14,259 nucleotides of DNA from UMGS1052 sp045532035 (GTDB lineage Bacteria; Bacillota; Clostridia; Oscillospirales; CAG-382). The notes under the pieces are model-generated. The model ran no database searches, was not told where the DNA came from, and worked only from the letters and a program-made list of their open reading frames with translations. Position 1 is the stretch's first letter. Every line of letters starts with the position of its first letter. This document shows positions 7,496 through 14,259 of the stretch, piece after piece. Location of the stretch: NCBI GenBank assembly GCA_045532035.1, contig JAZSFD010000009.1, positions 1 through 14,259 of the forward strand. Direction: 5' to 3'. The position numbers and the translations under genes are program-made.

Positions 7496-7823
7496 GAAAA
7501 ATATGCCGTTTGTACTATGGAAAACTTTTTGACAAATTATTTGTCGATGGTCTTCATTGTGGGGAACATCTCGGTATGTTTCATAACCTCTCATATTCTC
7601 TCATACGGTGTCCAAATAACCTATAAAAAACACCTTTCAGCATATCTTCTCATGAGTTGCTCACATCCTGGCATAAAACCTCGGGCGATTGGGGTAAAAC
7701 TGGGGTAATTTGCATTTTTTCTCTTGCCCTCGTTTTACTAAATTTTCTCATAAGCATTTTGATATGCTCCACAAAGTCCTAAATGATTATAACATATATC
7801 TATTCAAAAGAAAAGAGGACATC

Positions 7824-8330
7824 TCAGAATGCTTTGTGTTTCTTTTCAAAGTCCTTGATGTTGAAATCATATAGAACAGGTTTTCTTGGTTTGGGTTTCT
7901 TCTGAGCAACAAGTTCCCATCTCTTGAACACTTGATAACCACCGATAAAACCTAAGTGGGTCATGGCCGTCTCTATCTGAATATGTCTTTGTGGAATATC
8001 AGTCAATGTATTTGCATAACTCAGAATCTCGTGATACTCAGCAGGAAGCCCTCCGCATCGTTTCGGCAGATTGAGAATTTCATGGTTTATCACCGCATAC
8101 TGTTCAAGGTCAAACACATACTCTGCTGTTCGCTCATAATCCTGTGCCATGAGCCTGAATGTGACCTTATTGGCTATACCACAATATTTACCTAAAAGTG
8201 AAATTGTGGTGTCTTGGTCTATTTGGTAACTCTCATAAGCAAAATAGATTTCCTTGAAAGCATCGCTGATATTTAATCTCTTTTCTGTTCTGAGACCGCC
8301 TGAGTTCTTCTGCGGTTTCGCTGTCTCCAT
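7824..8330 (-). CDS. Hypothetical protein of possible mobile-element origin
   Basis: I do not recognise this 168-residue ORF. It is soluble, with no membrane segment or signal peptide, and a basic C-terminal third (QKKPKPRKPVLYDFN, ending KDFEKKHKAF). It reads LNISDAFKEIYFAYESYQID near the N-terminus and LNLPKRCGGLPAEYHEILSY in the middle. ATG 8330 has no ribosome binding site. The frame remains open upstream to about 8460, but without a start (ISGYSIADFCKYMETAK), so it is probably the 3' part of a longer gene. Its codon use (many CAA, TTA, ATA, AGT) is more AT-leaning than in dxs or the oxidoreductases. Together with the truncated gene at 8443, this suggests inserted foreign DNA. Function is unknown. 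Confidence 0.5.
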   Translation of the reverse strand: METAKPQKNSGGLRTEKRLNISDAFKEIYFAYESYQIDQDTTISLLGKYCGIANKVTFRLMAQDYERTAEYVFDLEQYAVINHEILNLPKRCGGLPAEYHEILSYANTLTDIPQRHIQIETAMTHLGFIGGYQVFKRWELVAQKKPKPRKPVLYDFNIKDFEKKHKAF

Positions 8331-8442
8331 ATATTTGCAGAAATCAGCGATACTGTATCCTGAAATTCTGCATAGAGTCTGTCGCTGTCTGTTGCAGAGG
8401 TGGCGTTGATGCTTCCAACGCTTCCGCTGTTGACAATGACCT

Positions 8443-8643
8443 TTACAGCGCCGGGATAGTTACATCCCTTTTGTAGGTTTCGGGGTTTCTGTATTCGGCA
8501 GAAAGGCTTTCAAACTGAATGCCGAATGCGTCGGCACCAAGGGCAATTGATTTTTTTATGGCGTCGATCATTTCATCAGGTGTTCTCTGTTGAAGCATGA
8601 CAGTGAAAAGAGGTCTGTCGTGGTTTTTGAATGTGGGTTTCAT
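8443..8643 (-). pseudogene. Truncated type I 3-dehydroquinate dehydratase-like gene
   Basis: The first 55 residues resemble the N-terminus of PF01487-type dehydroquinate dehydratases (RPLFTVMLQ, then IALGADAFGIQFESL and EYRNPETYK). These enzymes act in quinate/shikimate metabolism through a Schiff-base lysine. The start is ATG 8643 with AGGAGA upstream. It lies 12 bases after the short-chain dehydrogenase stop, so it is the third gene of that operon. Homology appears to end at about 8470, and the frame stops at 8443 after 66 residues against the usual 220-250. All the catalytic residues of the family would lie in the missing part. I find no 3' remainder in the window, so this looks like insertion plus deletion. 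The family call comes from memory of sequence patterns and is moderate. Confidence 0.55.
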
Positions 8644-8655
8644 AATTATTCTCCT

Positions 8656-9399
8656 TTATGCTTTCGGCATTGCATGGCGGCCGCCGTCGGCAAGAATTGT
8701 CGTTCCGTCGATAAAAGCGCCTTTTTCAGAGGCGACATACATGATGAGATCAACGATCTCCTGAGGCTGTGCCGCGCGACCGAGAAGTGTTTTCATACCT
8801 GCCATGCCGGGGCGGGTGAGAACGGGACCGAGTGCTATGCAAACTGCTCTTATGCTATATTTTGCTCCCTGCATGGCAAGAGACTTGACAACGCCGTTCA
8901 TGAGAGCGCTTTTTGATGCGGAATATGATATATCCGAGCCGCCGTCAGCACCTGTTATCGAGCCGATGGGGATGATGACACCGCCGCCTTGCTTTACCAT
9001 ATGACCATATGCTGCGTGCTGGAAATATAGAGCACCCTTGAGGTTGAGATCAATGCCGAAATCCCAGACATCGATCGGTACTTCGTGGAATTCCCCCCAT
9101 ACACCGCATATGCGGCATTCGGAACCTCCGGCGCAGGTGACGAGGATATCGAGACTGCCGAATTTTTCGACTGCCGTGTCACAGCAGAGCTTTGCGTCGG
9201 CGTATTTTGTAACGTCAGTCACAACGGCAAGAGCGTGTCCTCCGTCGGCAATGATATCGTTTGCAATTTCGGTGATGGCTGTTTCGTTGATGTCGGCAAG
9301 AACTACATTTGCACCTTCTTTTGCCATGCATTTTGACAAAAGAGCACCGATTCCCGAGCCGGCACCTGTAATGACTGCTGTTTTGTGAATAAATTCCAT
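8656..9399 (-). CDS. Short-chain dehydrogenase/reductase (SDR)
   Basis: This is a cytoplasmic NAD(P)-dependent oxidoreductase of 247 residues, the classical SDR length. The nucleotide-binding motif TGAGSGIG is at residues 11-18, and Asp36 in VVLADI favours NAD(H). The usual NNAG appears as TCAGG (88-92). Ser147 (GSITG), Tyr159 and Lys163 (YSASK) form the active site. The C-terminus has the conserved FIDGTTILADGG. The start is ATG 9399, with GGAGGA seven bases upstream; a TTG at 9417 is in frame but lacks support. It begins 18 bases after the MDR oxidoreductase stop, and the next gene follows within 12 bases, so the three form an operon. Substrate is unknown; gluconate-5-dehydrogenase-like or shikimate-type polyol oxidation are possible from context. 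Confidence 0.85.
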   Translation of the reverse strand: MEFIHKTAVITGAGSGIGALLSKCMAKEGANVVLADINETAITEIANDIIADGGHALAVVTDVTKYADAKLCCDTAVEKFGSLDILVTCAGGSECRICGVWGEFHEVPIDVWDFGIDLNLKGALYFQHAAYGHMVKQGGGVIIPIGSITGADGGSDISYSASKSALMNGVVKSLAMQGAKYSIRAVCIALGPVLTRPGMAGMKTLLGRAAQPQEIVDLIMYVASEKGAFIDGTTILADGGRHAMPKA

Positions 9400-9417
9400 T
9401 TGTCTTTCCTCCGTCAA

Positions 9418-10404
9418 TCAGTCTTTGAAGGTAAGGATGACCTTACCGCAGCTCTTTCCGTCGCGAAGAAGGGCGTGCGCTTCATTTGCCTGCGCCGCGG
9501 GCATAATCTTGAAGATTGTGGGTCTGACTTCTCCCGATTCCACCTTCGGCCATATGTCCTTCACAAGGTTGGCAAGAATCTCTCCCTTGTAGGGCTCGGG
9601 CTTTGAGCGCAGAGTGCTTCCGATGAGGCGGATGTTCTTGACATACATGGTGCGCATATTGACTACCGAAAGATCGCCCGCAAGGGTGGCAATCATTATC
9701 CAACGGCAGGCGTAAGCCACATAGGGGAAGCATTCGCCGACCTTTGAGCTTCCGAGGCAGTCAATGGCAATATTGAGCGGATGACCGTTGTCTGCTTCTC
9801 TTTTGAGAACATCTGCGATGTTTTCTTTTGATGTATCGACCACAACATCTGCTCCTAAATGAGCTATTGATTTTGCAAAATCTTCTGAAAGAACCGTGGT
9901 GATAACACGCAGACCGAAAGCCTTTGCCATCGGTATTACTACGCTTGCAAGACCGCTTGCGCCCGCGTGCATAAGAAATGTCTGTCCTGCCTTTGCTCCG
10001 CCTTCTATGAAAAGGTTGAGATATGCCGTGGCAAAGGCTTCGGGAAGAGCAGAGGCTTCGATGAGCGAGATTCCTTTCGGAACAGGCATGAGCATGAATG
10101 ATTGCACCGCAACATATTCGGCATATCCTCCGCCACCGAGCAGAGCGCACACTTCATCTCCGATTTTCCATTTGCCTTCTGCTTCTGCCTCGGGCGAAAG
10201 CTCGCGGATGATTCCCGAAACTTCAAGTCCGGGCCAATCGGGGCAGCCGGGAGGAGGGGGATAGCAACCGTCTACCTGCATAAGGTCGGCACGGTTTACA
10301 GCCGCTGCATAGACTTCAATAAGCACATCGCCCGCTTTGAGCTCGGGTTTTGCCACTTCTGCCATTTCGAGAGTTTTTTTGTCTGTTATGATTATAGCTT
10401 TCAT
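9418..10404 (-). CDS. MDR-family oxidoreductase, quinone oxidoreductase (QOR/PIG3) type
   Basis: This is a medium-chain dehydrogenase/reductase of 328 residues, normal for the zinc-free quinone-oxidoreductase branch. The GroES-like N-terminal domain has AAAVNRADLMQVDG, CYPPPPGCPDWPGLEVSG and KIGDEVCALLGGGGYAEYV. The Rossmann domain carries HAGASGLASVVIPMAKAFG near residues 145-165. The C-terminus has GKVILTF. No cluster of zinc-ligand cysteines is seen. It would reduce quinones or enones, or oxidise an alcohol, using NADPH. The start is ATG 10404 with AAAGGA ten bases upstream. It heads the three-gene minus-strand operon and is divergent from the AraC-family regulator, a common arrangement for activator and target. 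It has no strong consensus promoter of its own, which would fit an activated promoter. Confidence 0.85.
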   Translation of the reverse strand: MKAIIITDKKTLEMAEVAKPELKAGDVLIEVYAAAVNRADLMQVDGCYPPPPGCPDWPGLEVSGIIRELSPEAEAEGKWKIGDEVCALLGGGGYAEYVAVQSFMLMPVPKGISLIEASALPEAFATAYLNLFIEGGAKAGQTFLMHAGASGLASVVIPMAKAFGLRVITTVLSEDFAKSIAHLGADVVVDTSKENIADVLKREADNGHPLNIAIDCLGSSKVGECFPYVAYACRWIMIATLAGDLSVVNMRTMYVKNIRLIGSTLRSKPEPYKGEILANLVKDIWPKVESGEVRPTIFKIMPAAQANEAHALLRDGKSCGKVILTFKD

Positions 10405-10456
10405 ATGATTTATCCTTTCTTTATGTGTTTCATCTTTTTAATGTAATTATAACATA

Positions 10457-10484
10457 TTGACAAAAAATAATAATTGACTATAAT
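10457..10484 (+). promoter_or_regulatory. Promoter of the AraC-family regulator
   Basis: TTGACA (10457-10462) and TATAAT (10479-10484) are both perfect consensus, with a 16-base spacer. ATTGAC occurs twice (10456-10461 and 10473-10478), which could be half-sites for the regulator. The promoter lies in the 144-bp divergent region (10405-10548). The minus-strand direction has only a weak candidate (TTGTCA, 17 bases, TAAAAA). Confidence 0.7.
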
Positions 10485-10548
10485 ATCAAAAACGAGAACT
10501 ATTCTATCGTTTTTTCAAAAAAACATCGAAAATAAGGAGAAAGAACCT

Positions 10549-11357
10549 GTGAATAATATTTTGTCCGCATCAAAACTCGGTTTTTTACGGCTGAAAAATA
10601 CAGTCACGGAGATCACACCTTTGATGCCAGCTGCAGTCCGCGTCCGCATTTTTGCATGGCGTTGCTTGTCAAGGGCAGGGCTCGCTTTTCGGACTGCACG
10701 CGGTGTGGTGAGTATTTTGACCTTGAATCGGGAGAGATGGTTTTTGTACCTGTTACCACAAGATACATTTCTAATTGGTACGGAGATCCCGATGTCGAGT
10801 ATATCAGCTTTCATTTCCTTTTCGAATACCCGTCAGTCATGTAAAAAAACAAAAATTTCAAGCTCCAGAAGGTGACTTTTTCCGACCCTTGCGAAAAACT
10901 CCGCCTTTTCGAAAAAGCGGTGCTTTCCTCTCATGGTGAAGGGGAAAAACAGTTTGAGGCGTTGTCGATCCTTTATGGAGTTCTTGCAGAGATCCTTCCC
11001 ATGCTTGAGGCGGTGGAAAAAAATTCCATCGACCCGAGGATCACAGATGCTGTGGATTATATTGAAAAGCATTATACCGAGCGTATAACAATCGAAAGAC
11101 TTGCACTTGAGGCAAAAATGAGCGAATCACGCTTTTTCCCTTGCTTCAAAACGGCGCTTGGGGTGACTCCTGTTGACTATCTTAACCATTACAGAATAAG
11201 CAAGGCGATAGTCATGCTTGTCAACCATTCCGAAAGGTCGGTGGAAGAGGTGAGCTGTGCTGTCGGTTTTGAATCGTCAACATATTTCAGACGGGTCTTC
11301 AAGAACATAACCGGCAAAAATCCCAGGAATTACCGAAAGCTGAATGCCGAGATATAA
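10549..11357 (+). pseudogene. AraC-family transcriptional regulator with frameshift and in-frame TAA
   Basis: This is a cytoplasmic regulator with an N-terminal cupin-like sensor domain and a C-terminal pair of helix-turn-helix motifs. GTG 10549 follows AAGGAG (10534-10539). The first phase reads FLRLKNTVTEITP. One base, probably a C in a CCC run, is missing near 10616-10620. The next phase continues FDASCSPRPHFCMALLVKG, ESGEMVFVPVTTRYI and FHFLFEYPSVM to TAA at 10842-10844. The same frame resumes at once with KNKNFKLQKVTF and runs to TAA at 11357. The HTH block is intact: IERLALEAKMSESRFFPCFK, then VEEVSCAVGFESSTYFRRVFK and GKNPRNYR. It probably once activated the divergent MDR-SDR-dehydratase operon. 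As assembled no full-length protein can form. An internal start yielding only the C-terminal half (from about 10872) cannot be excluded. Confidence 0.85.
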
Positions 11358-11366
11358 TATTTTTTG

Positions 11367-11395
11367 TTGATTTTTGTGTTTCCTTGTGATAAAAT
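11367..11395 (+). promoter_or_regulatory. Promoter of dxs-tlyA
   Basis: TTGATT (11367-11372), a 17-base spacer and TAAAAT (11390-11395) lie between the AraC-type stop and dxs. Initiation near 11402 would give a leader of about 33 bases. Confidence 0.65.
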
Positions 11396-11434
11396 ATATT
11401 TGTGTCAGAATCTACATAATAGATTGGAATTTGT

Positions 11435-13309
11435 ATGTACGAAATACTTGATAAAATCACCTTGCCGAAAGATCTGAAAAGCTTGGACGAGGCGCAGATA
11501 ATAAAACTGAATGAAGAGATACGCGCCTTCCTTGTTGACAGTGTCACAAAAACAGGTGGTCATCTTGCTTCAAACCTCGGTGTGGTAGAGCTTTCTTGCG
11601 CTCTCCACAGAGTTTTTGACACTCCGCATGACAGAATAATCTTCGATGTCGGTCATCAGAGTTATGTTCATAAGATACTTACAGGCAGAAAAGAACGTTT
11701 TTCAGCACTGCGTTGCGAGGACGGAATTTCGGGCTTTACAAAGATGAGCGAGAGCGAATATGACAGCTTCGGCGCAGGTCACAGCAGTACTGCCATCTCG
11801 GCGGCACTCGGTTTTGCTCAGGCTGACAGAATAGCAGGCAGAGATAACTATACTGTTGCTGTTGTCGGGGATGGAGCCTTTACAGGCGGGATGATCTATG
11901 AAGCTCTCAACAACTGTGAAAAAGAGCTGAAGCTTATAATAATTCTGAACGAGAACGAAATGTCGATCTCCAAAAATGTCGGTAATCTTTCCCGCCACAT
12001 TTCAAGGATCCGCGCCACAAAAGGCTATTTCCGCTTCAAACGCGGTGTGTCGCGCTTTTTTGGTGCCATTCCACTTGTCGGAAAACCCATAGCAAAAGGC
12101 TTTTCGTGGATGAAATTCAAAGCTAAGAGTGCTGTTTACAACATGAATTTCTTCGAAAACATGGGTGTAAAATATCTGGGTCCCGTAAATGGAAATGACT
12201 ATTACACAGTCGAAACCATCCTTTCTGAAGCAAAAAAACGCGGGGAATGTGTGCTTGTCCATCTCAAAACCGTGAAGGGCTTCGGATATGACGACGCTGT
12301 GGCGAATCCCGAAAAATACCATGGCATAAGTCCGCATGACTGCAAAAGACCTTTGAACGGAAGTTTCTCGTCGCATATGGGTGAATATCTTTGTGGATAT
12401 GCGCAAAAGGACGAAAAGGTCTGCGCCATAACAGCCGCCATGAGCTGCGGTACGGGACTTGAATGCTTTGAAAAACAGTTTCCCGAAAGATATTTTGATG
12501 TCGGTATCGCAGAAGCACACGCTGTGACCTTTTTTGCAGGTCTTTCGGCGGCAGGTATGAAACCTGTTTTTGCAGTATATTCTACCTTTCTTCAGAGGGC
12601 TTATGACAATCTGCTTCACGATGTGGCGTTGCAGAAGCTTGGTGGACTTTTGCTCATTGACAGAGCAGGCTTTGCTCCCGAGGATGGTGCGACACATCAC
12701 GGCATCTATGATGCGGCGTTTCTTTCTCAGCTTTCGGATATAACCGTCTATGAGCCTGTAAGCTTTTCCACTTTCAGGGCTATGATTGAAAAAAGCCTTT
12801 CGTCCGACGGTCTTTTTGCCGTGCGCTATCCAAAAGGTGGCGAGGATGAAGAAATAGTTTCTGCGTTTACCTGCGACAACGAAGGCTTTGGTATTCTTAC
12901 CTACGGCGAACAAAACGGGAAACTTCCCGAAAATGTCATCATAACCTACGGCAGGATAGCATCAGAAGCATATTTTGCGGCAAAGGAGCTTGCTGAAAAA
13001 GGAATATCAGTCGGAATCGTCCTTTTGCAGACCTTAAAACCTCTGGAACGACAGGCAGAGATTATAGCACAAAAACTCAGCGCATTAGGGGGCAGAGTTG
13101 CTTTCCTTGAGGAGGGAATCTATGAGGGCGGTGTTTCTATGCTCCTGCGAGAAGAACTTTTGTCGATCGGTGCGCTTTCCATAAAGGATAGCAGGATATT
13201 TGCCATTAAGGGCGAAATTCCCGAGCAGGCGCCGATTGAAAGCCTGTACGAAAAATGCGGAATTTCTCATAAGGATATAGTTTGTTACATGACGGGTGAA
13301 ACCATATGA
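11435..13309 (+). CDS. dxs: 1-deoxy-D-xylulose-5-phosphate synthase
   Basis: This cytoplasmic thiamine-diphosphate enzyme condenses pyruvate and glyceraldehyde-3-phosphate to DXP. It is the first step of the MEP isoprenoid pathway and also feeds thiamine and pyridoxal synthesis. The 624-residue length is normal. Visible motifs are ASNLGVVEL (45-53), DVGHQSYVHKILTGR (71-85), GHSSTA (115-120), the ThDP/Mg motif GDGAFTGG (145-152) ending at LNENEMSISKN, GIAEAHAVTF (357-366, catalytic Glu360) and RAGFAPEDGATHHG (410-423). The usual IAEQHAV reads IAEAHAV, a small deviation next to the catalytic Glu. ATG 11435 fits the family N-terminus, but the ribosome binding site is weak (only GGAA). The stop overlaps the tlyA start by ATGA. 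The frame is fully open, unlike many neighbours. Confidence 0.95.
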   Translation: MYEILDKITLPKDLKSLDEAQIIKLNEEIRAFLVDSVTKTGGHLASNLGVVELSCALHRVFDTPHDRIIFDVGHQSYVHKILTGRKERFSALRCEDGISGFTKMSESEYDSFGAGHSSTAISAALGFAQADRIAGRDNYTVAVVGDGAFTGGMIYEALNNCEKELKLIIILNENEMSISKNVGNLSRHISRIRATKGYFRFKRGVSRFFGAIPLVGKPIAKGFSWMKFKAKSAVYNMNFFENMGVKYLGPVNGNDYYTVETILSEAKKRGECVLVHLKTVKGFGYDDAVANPEKYHGISPHDCKRPLNGSFSSHMGEYLCGYAQKDEKVCAITAAMSCGTGLECFEKQFPERYFDVGIAEAHAVTFFAGLSAAGMKPVFAVYSTFLQRAYDNLLHDVALQKLGGLLLIDRAGFAPEDGATHHGIYDAAFLSQLSDITVYEPVSFSTFRAMIEKSLSSDGLFAVRYPKGGEDEEIVSAFTCDNEGFGILTYGEQNGKLPENVIITYGRIASEAYFAAKELAEKGISVGIVLLQTLKPLERQAEIIAQKLSALGGRVAFLEEGIYEGGVSMLLREELLSIGALSIKDSRIFAIKGEIPEQAPIESLYEKCGISHKDIVCYMTGETI

Positions 13310-14046
13310 GGGCGGATGCATATCTTGCGCAAAAGGGCTTTGCCGACAGCAGGGAACGGGCAAAAAAACTGATAGAGCAGGGAAGAGTGTATGTCAATGG
13401 TGCCATTCTGACAAAGCCATCAAAAGATATTCTTGATTCGGATTCTGTTGAAATCAAAAGTGCGGAGCGATATGAATATGTCAGTCGCGGAGGATATAAG
13501 CTTGAAAAAGCCCTGGAACATTTTGAAATCGATGTTACAGATCTTGTCTGTGCAGATCTCGGTGCATCGTCTGGAGGTTTTTGCGACTGCCTTCTTTATC
13601 ATGGAGCAAAGAAAAGCTACGCCGTAGATTGCGGTTCGGGTCAGCTTGCCAAAAAACTCCGGGATGATCCTCGCGTTGTTTCTTTCGAAAACACAAATGC
13701 CCGCTCGGTTGATGACAGCCTTTTCGGAGAAAAGGTTGATGTGGTCGTTATGGATCTTTCGTTTATTTCCCAGACTCTTGTTTTCCCTGCAGTAACAAGA
13801 ATACTTAAGCGTGCAGGAATTCTTGTGTCGCTGATAAAGCCACAGTTTGAGGTCGGAAAAAGCGGTGTCGGCAAGAACGGCATTGTGAAGGACGAAAAGA
13901 AACGCGCTGACGCTGTCAAAAAGGTCATCGACAATGCGGCGCTTTTCGGCCTTGTTTGCAGAGGTGTGACAGAATCTCCCATAAAGGGCGGCGACGGGAA
14001 TACCGAGTATCTTGCGGTTTTTGATTTTGAAAAAACAGACGAATGA
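13306..14046 (+). CDS. tlyA: TlyA-family rRNA (cytidine-2'-O)-methyltransferase
   Basis: TlyA methylates ribose 2'-hydroxyls of rRNA cytidines (16S and/or 23S) using SAM. Residues 1-60 are an S4 RNA-binding domain (MRADAYLAQKGFADSRERAK; GRVYVNG). Residues 61-246 are an FtsJ/RrmJ-like methyltransferase: SRGGYKLEKAL, the SAM-binding DLGASSGGFCDCLL (84-97), VDCGSGQLAKKLR (107-119), VVMDLSFIS (147-155) and LIKPQFEVGK (176-185). The length is normal. The start overlaps the dxs stop as ATGA, giving coupled translation. The dxs-tlyA pairing is widespread in Clostridia, which supports both calls. In many relatives nadK, argR or recN follow; here a phosphoesterase-like gene follows instead. Confidence 0.9.
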   Translation: MRADAYLAQKGFADSRERAKKLIEQGRVYVNGAILTKPSKDILDSDSVEIKSAERYEYVSRGGYKLEKALEHFEIDVTDLVCADLGASSGGFCDCLLYHGAKKSYAVDCGSGQLAKKLRDDPRVVSFENTNARSVDDSLFGEKVDVVVMDLSFISQTLVFPAVTRILKRAGILVSLIKPQFEVGKSGVGKNGIVKDEKKRADAVKKVIDNAALFGLVCRGVTESPIKGGDGNTEYLAVFDFEKTDE

Positions 14047-14056
14047 GGAACTCAGT

Positions 14057-14259
14057 ATGGATTTCACTCTTGACTTCAAAAAAATTTCACTCTTGACTTC
14101 AAAAAAGACGAAATAAAAATACTTCAGATCACCGATATGCAGGTCATCGATTCGAGCCAACAGCGCTCTGACGACAGACTCCGCAAGGATGAATATCTGA
14201 AATGGCTTCCCGAAACCAAGGAACAGAATCTTTACCGTTATATAAGGGAGTTGATCGTG
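14057..14259 (+). pseudogene. Metallophosphoesterase-like gene, 5' part only, disrupted by a tandem duplication
   Basis: The gene starts at ATG 14057, ten bases after the tlyA stop, and runs off the window. The undamaged reading would be MDFTLDFKKDEIKILQITDMQ, then DSSQQRSDD. ILQITDMQ matches the first strand and metal-binding Asp motif of calcineurin-like phosphoesterases, although the usual D-x-H reads D-M-Q. A perfect 23-bp tandem duplication (14061-14083 and 14084-14106) shifts the frame, so translation from 14057 ends after about 19 codons. The correct phase is open from 14107 to the edge. An internal ATG (ITDMQ) has no clear ribosome binding site. The family is a moderate call because only about 50 residues are visible. 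Confidence 0.5.
14061..14106. repeat. Perfect 23-bp tandem duplication
   Basis: The unit starts ATTTCACTCTTGACTTC and ends in six A. It occurs at 14061-14083 and again immediately at 14084-14106 with no mismatch. It lies in codons 2-9 of the phosphoesterase-like gene and breaks the frame. Confidence 0.95.

Noticed and set aside
7412..7594. Minus-strand ORF of 60 codons (GYETYRDVPHNEDHRQ)
   Set aside because: It crosses the terminator and repeat copy C, has no ribosome binding site, and could at most hold a short gene remnant I cannot identify.
7670..7710. Attachment site or integrase 3' end near the repeated TTGGGGTAA-like motif
   Set aside because: The motif recalls sequences next to integrases, but no integrase domain can be read on either strand and no matching direct repeat was found at the 8460 junction.
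2247..10844. Genome-wide stop-codon reassignment to glutamine
   Set aside because: TAA clearly ends SDR, the COG2426-type gene and the AraC C-terminus, so it cannot be sense; one TAG alone is better explained by mutation. The TAG question is kept as a low-weight finding.
12002..12913. Minus-strand ORF of 303 codons inside dxs
   Set aside because: It lies wholly antisense to conserved dxs motifs, has no ribosome binding site or recognisable domain, and reflects the codon bias of dxs.
13420..14160. Minus-strand ORF of 246 codons opposite tlyA
   Set aside because: It is antisense to a well-conserved gene, has no family features, and its end runs through the duplicated segment.

Overview
The window looks like chromosomal DNA of an anaerobic, low-to-mid GC Firmicute, most likely a gut or rumen clostridium of the Oscillospiraceae/Ruminococcaceae kind. 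This rests on the Gram-positive style ribosome binding sites (GGAGG, AAGGAG), sharp sigma-A promoters, CCA-encoding tRNA, codon use and two families of hairpin-bearing interspersed repeats. The taxonomic placement is inference.

Layout. (1) 1-4741, plus strand: a small sugar-utilisation operon. An IclR-family regulator has a clear promoter and a perfect palindrome (likely operator) just upstream. It is followed by a glycoside hydrolase family 2 enzyme and an aldo/keto reductase. (2) 4742-5156: an array of short hairpin repeats, a bidirectional terminator and tRNA-Leu(CAA) on the minus strand with its own promoter. (3) 7153-5182, minus strand: an operon of a one-pass membrane protein of unknown function, a KDPG-aldolase-like enzyme and a COG2426-type small membrane protein. 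(4) 7154-8460: a repeat-rich, mosaic stretch with one unrecognised ORF, probably remains of inserted DNA, which cuts off the gene to its right. (5) 10404-8443, minus strand: a catabolic-looking operon of an MDR-type oxidoreductase, a short-chain dehydrogenase and the stump of a type I dehydroquinate-dehydratase-like gene. A divergent AraC-family regulator lies at 10549-11357. (6) 11367-14046, plus strand: the housekeeping pair dxs-tlyA, overlapping by ATGA. (7) 14057-end: the start of a metallophosphoesterase-like gene, damaged by a 23-bp tandem duplication.

The most striking property is how many accessory genes are broken while neighbours are intact. The IclR 3' end, GH2, aldo/keto reductase, KDPG aldolase, AraC regulator, dehydratase and phosphoesterase all carry nonsense, frameshift, truncation or duplication lesions. 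Every one of the six single-base frameshifts is a net loss of one base. dxs, tlyA, the two oxidoreductases and the two membrane proteins read through cleanly. This could be real decay of dispensable catabolic genes, or indel error in a long-read assembly. The sequence alone cannot fully separate these. I see no convincing new defence or mobile system. The most novel structural item is the modular repeat array at 4748-4912, in which a constant frame carries exchangeable hairpin cores.
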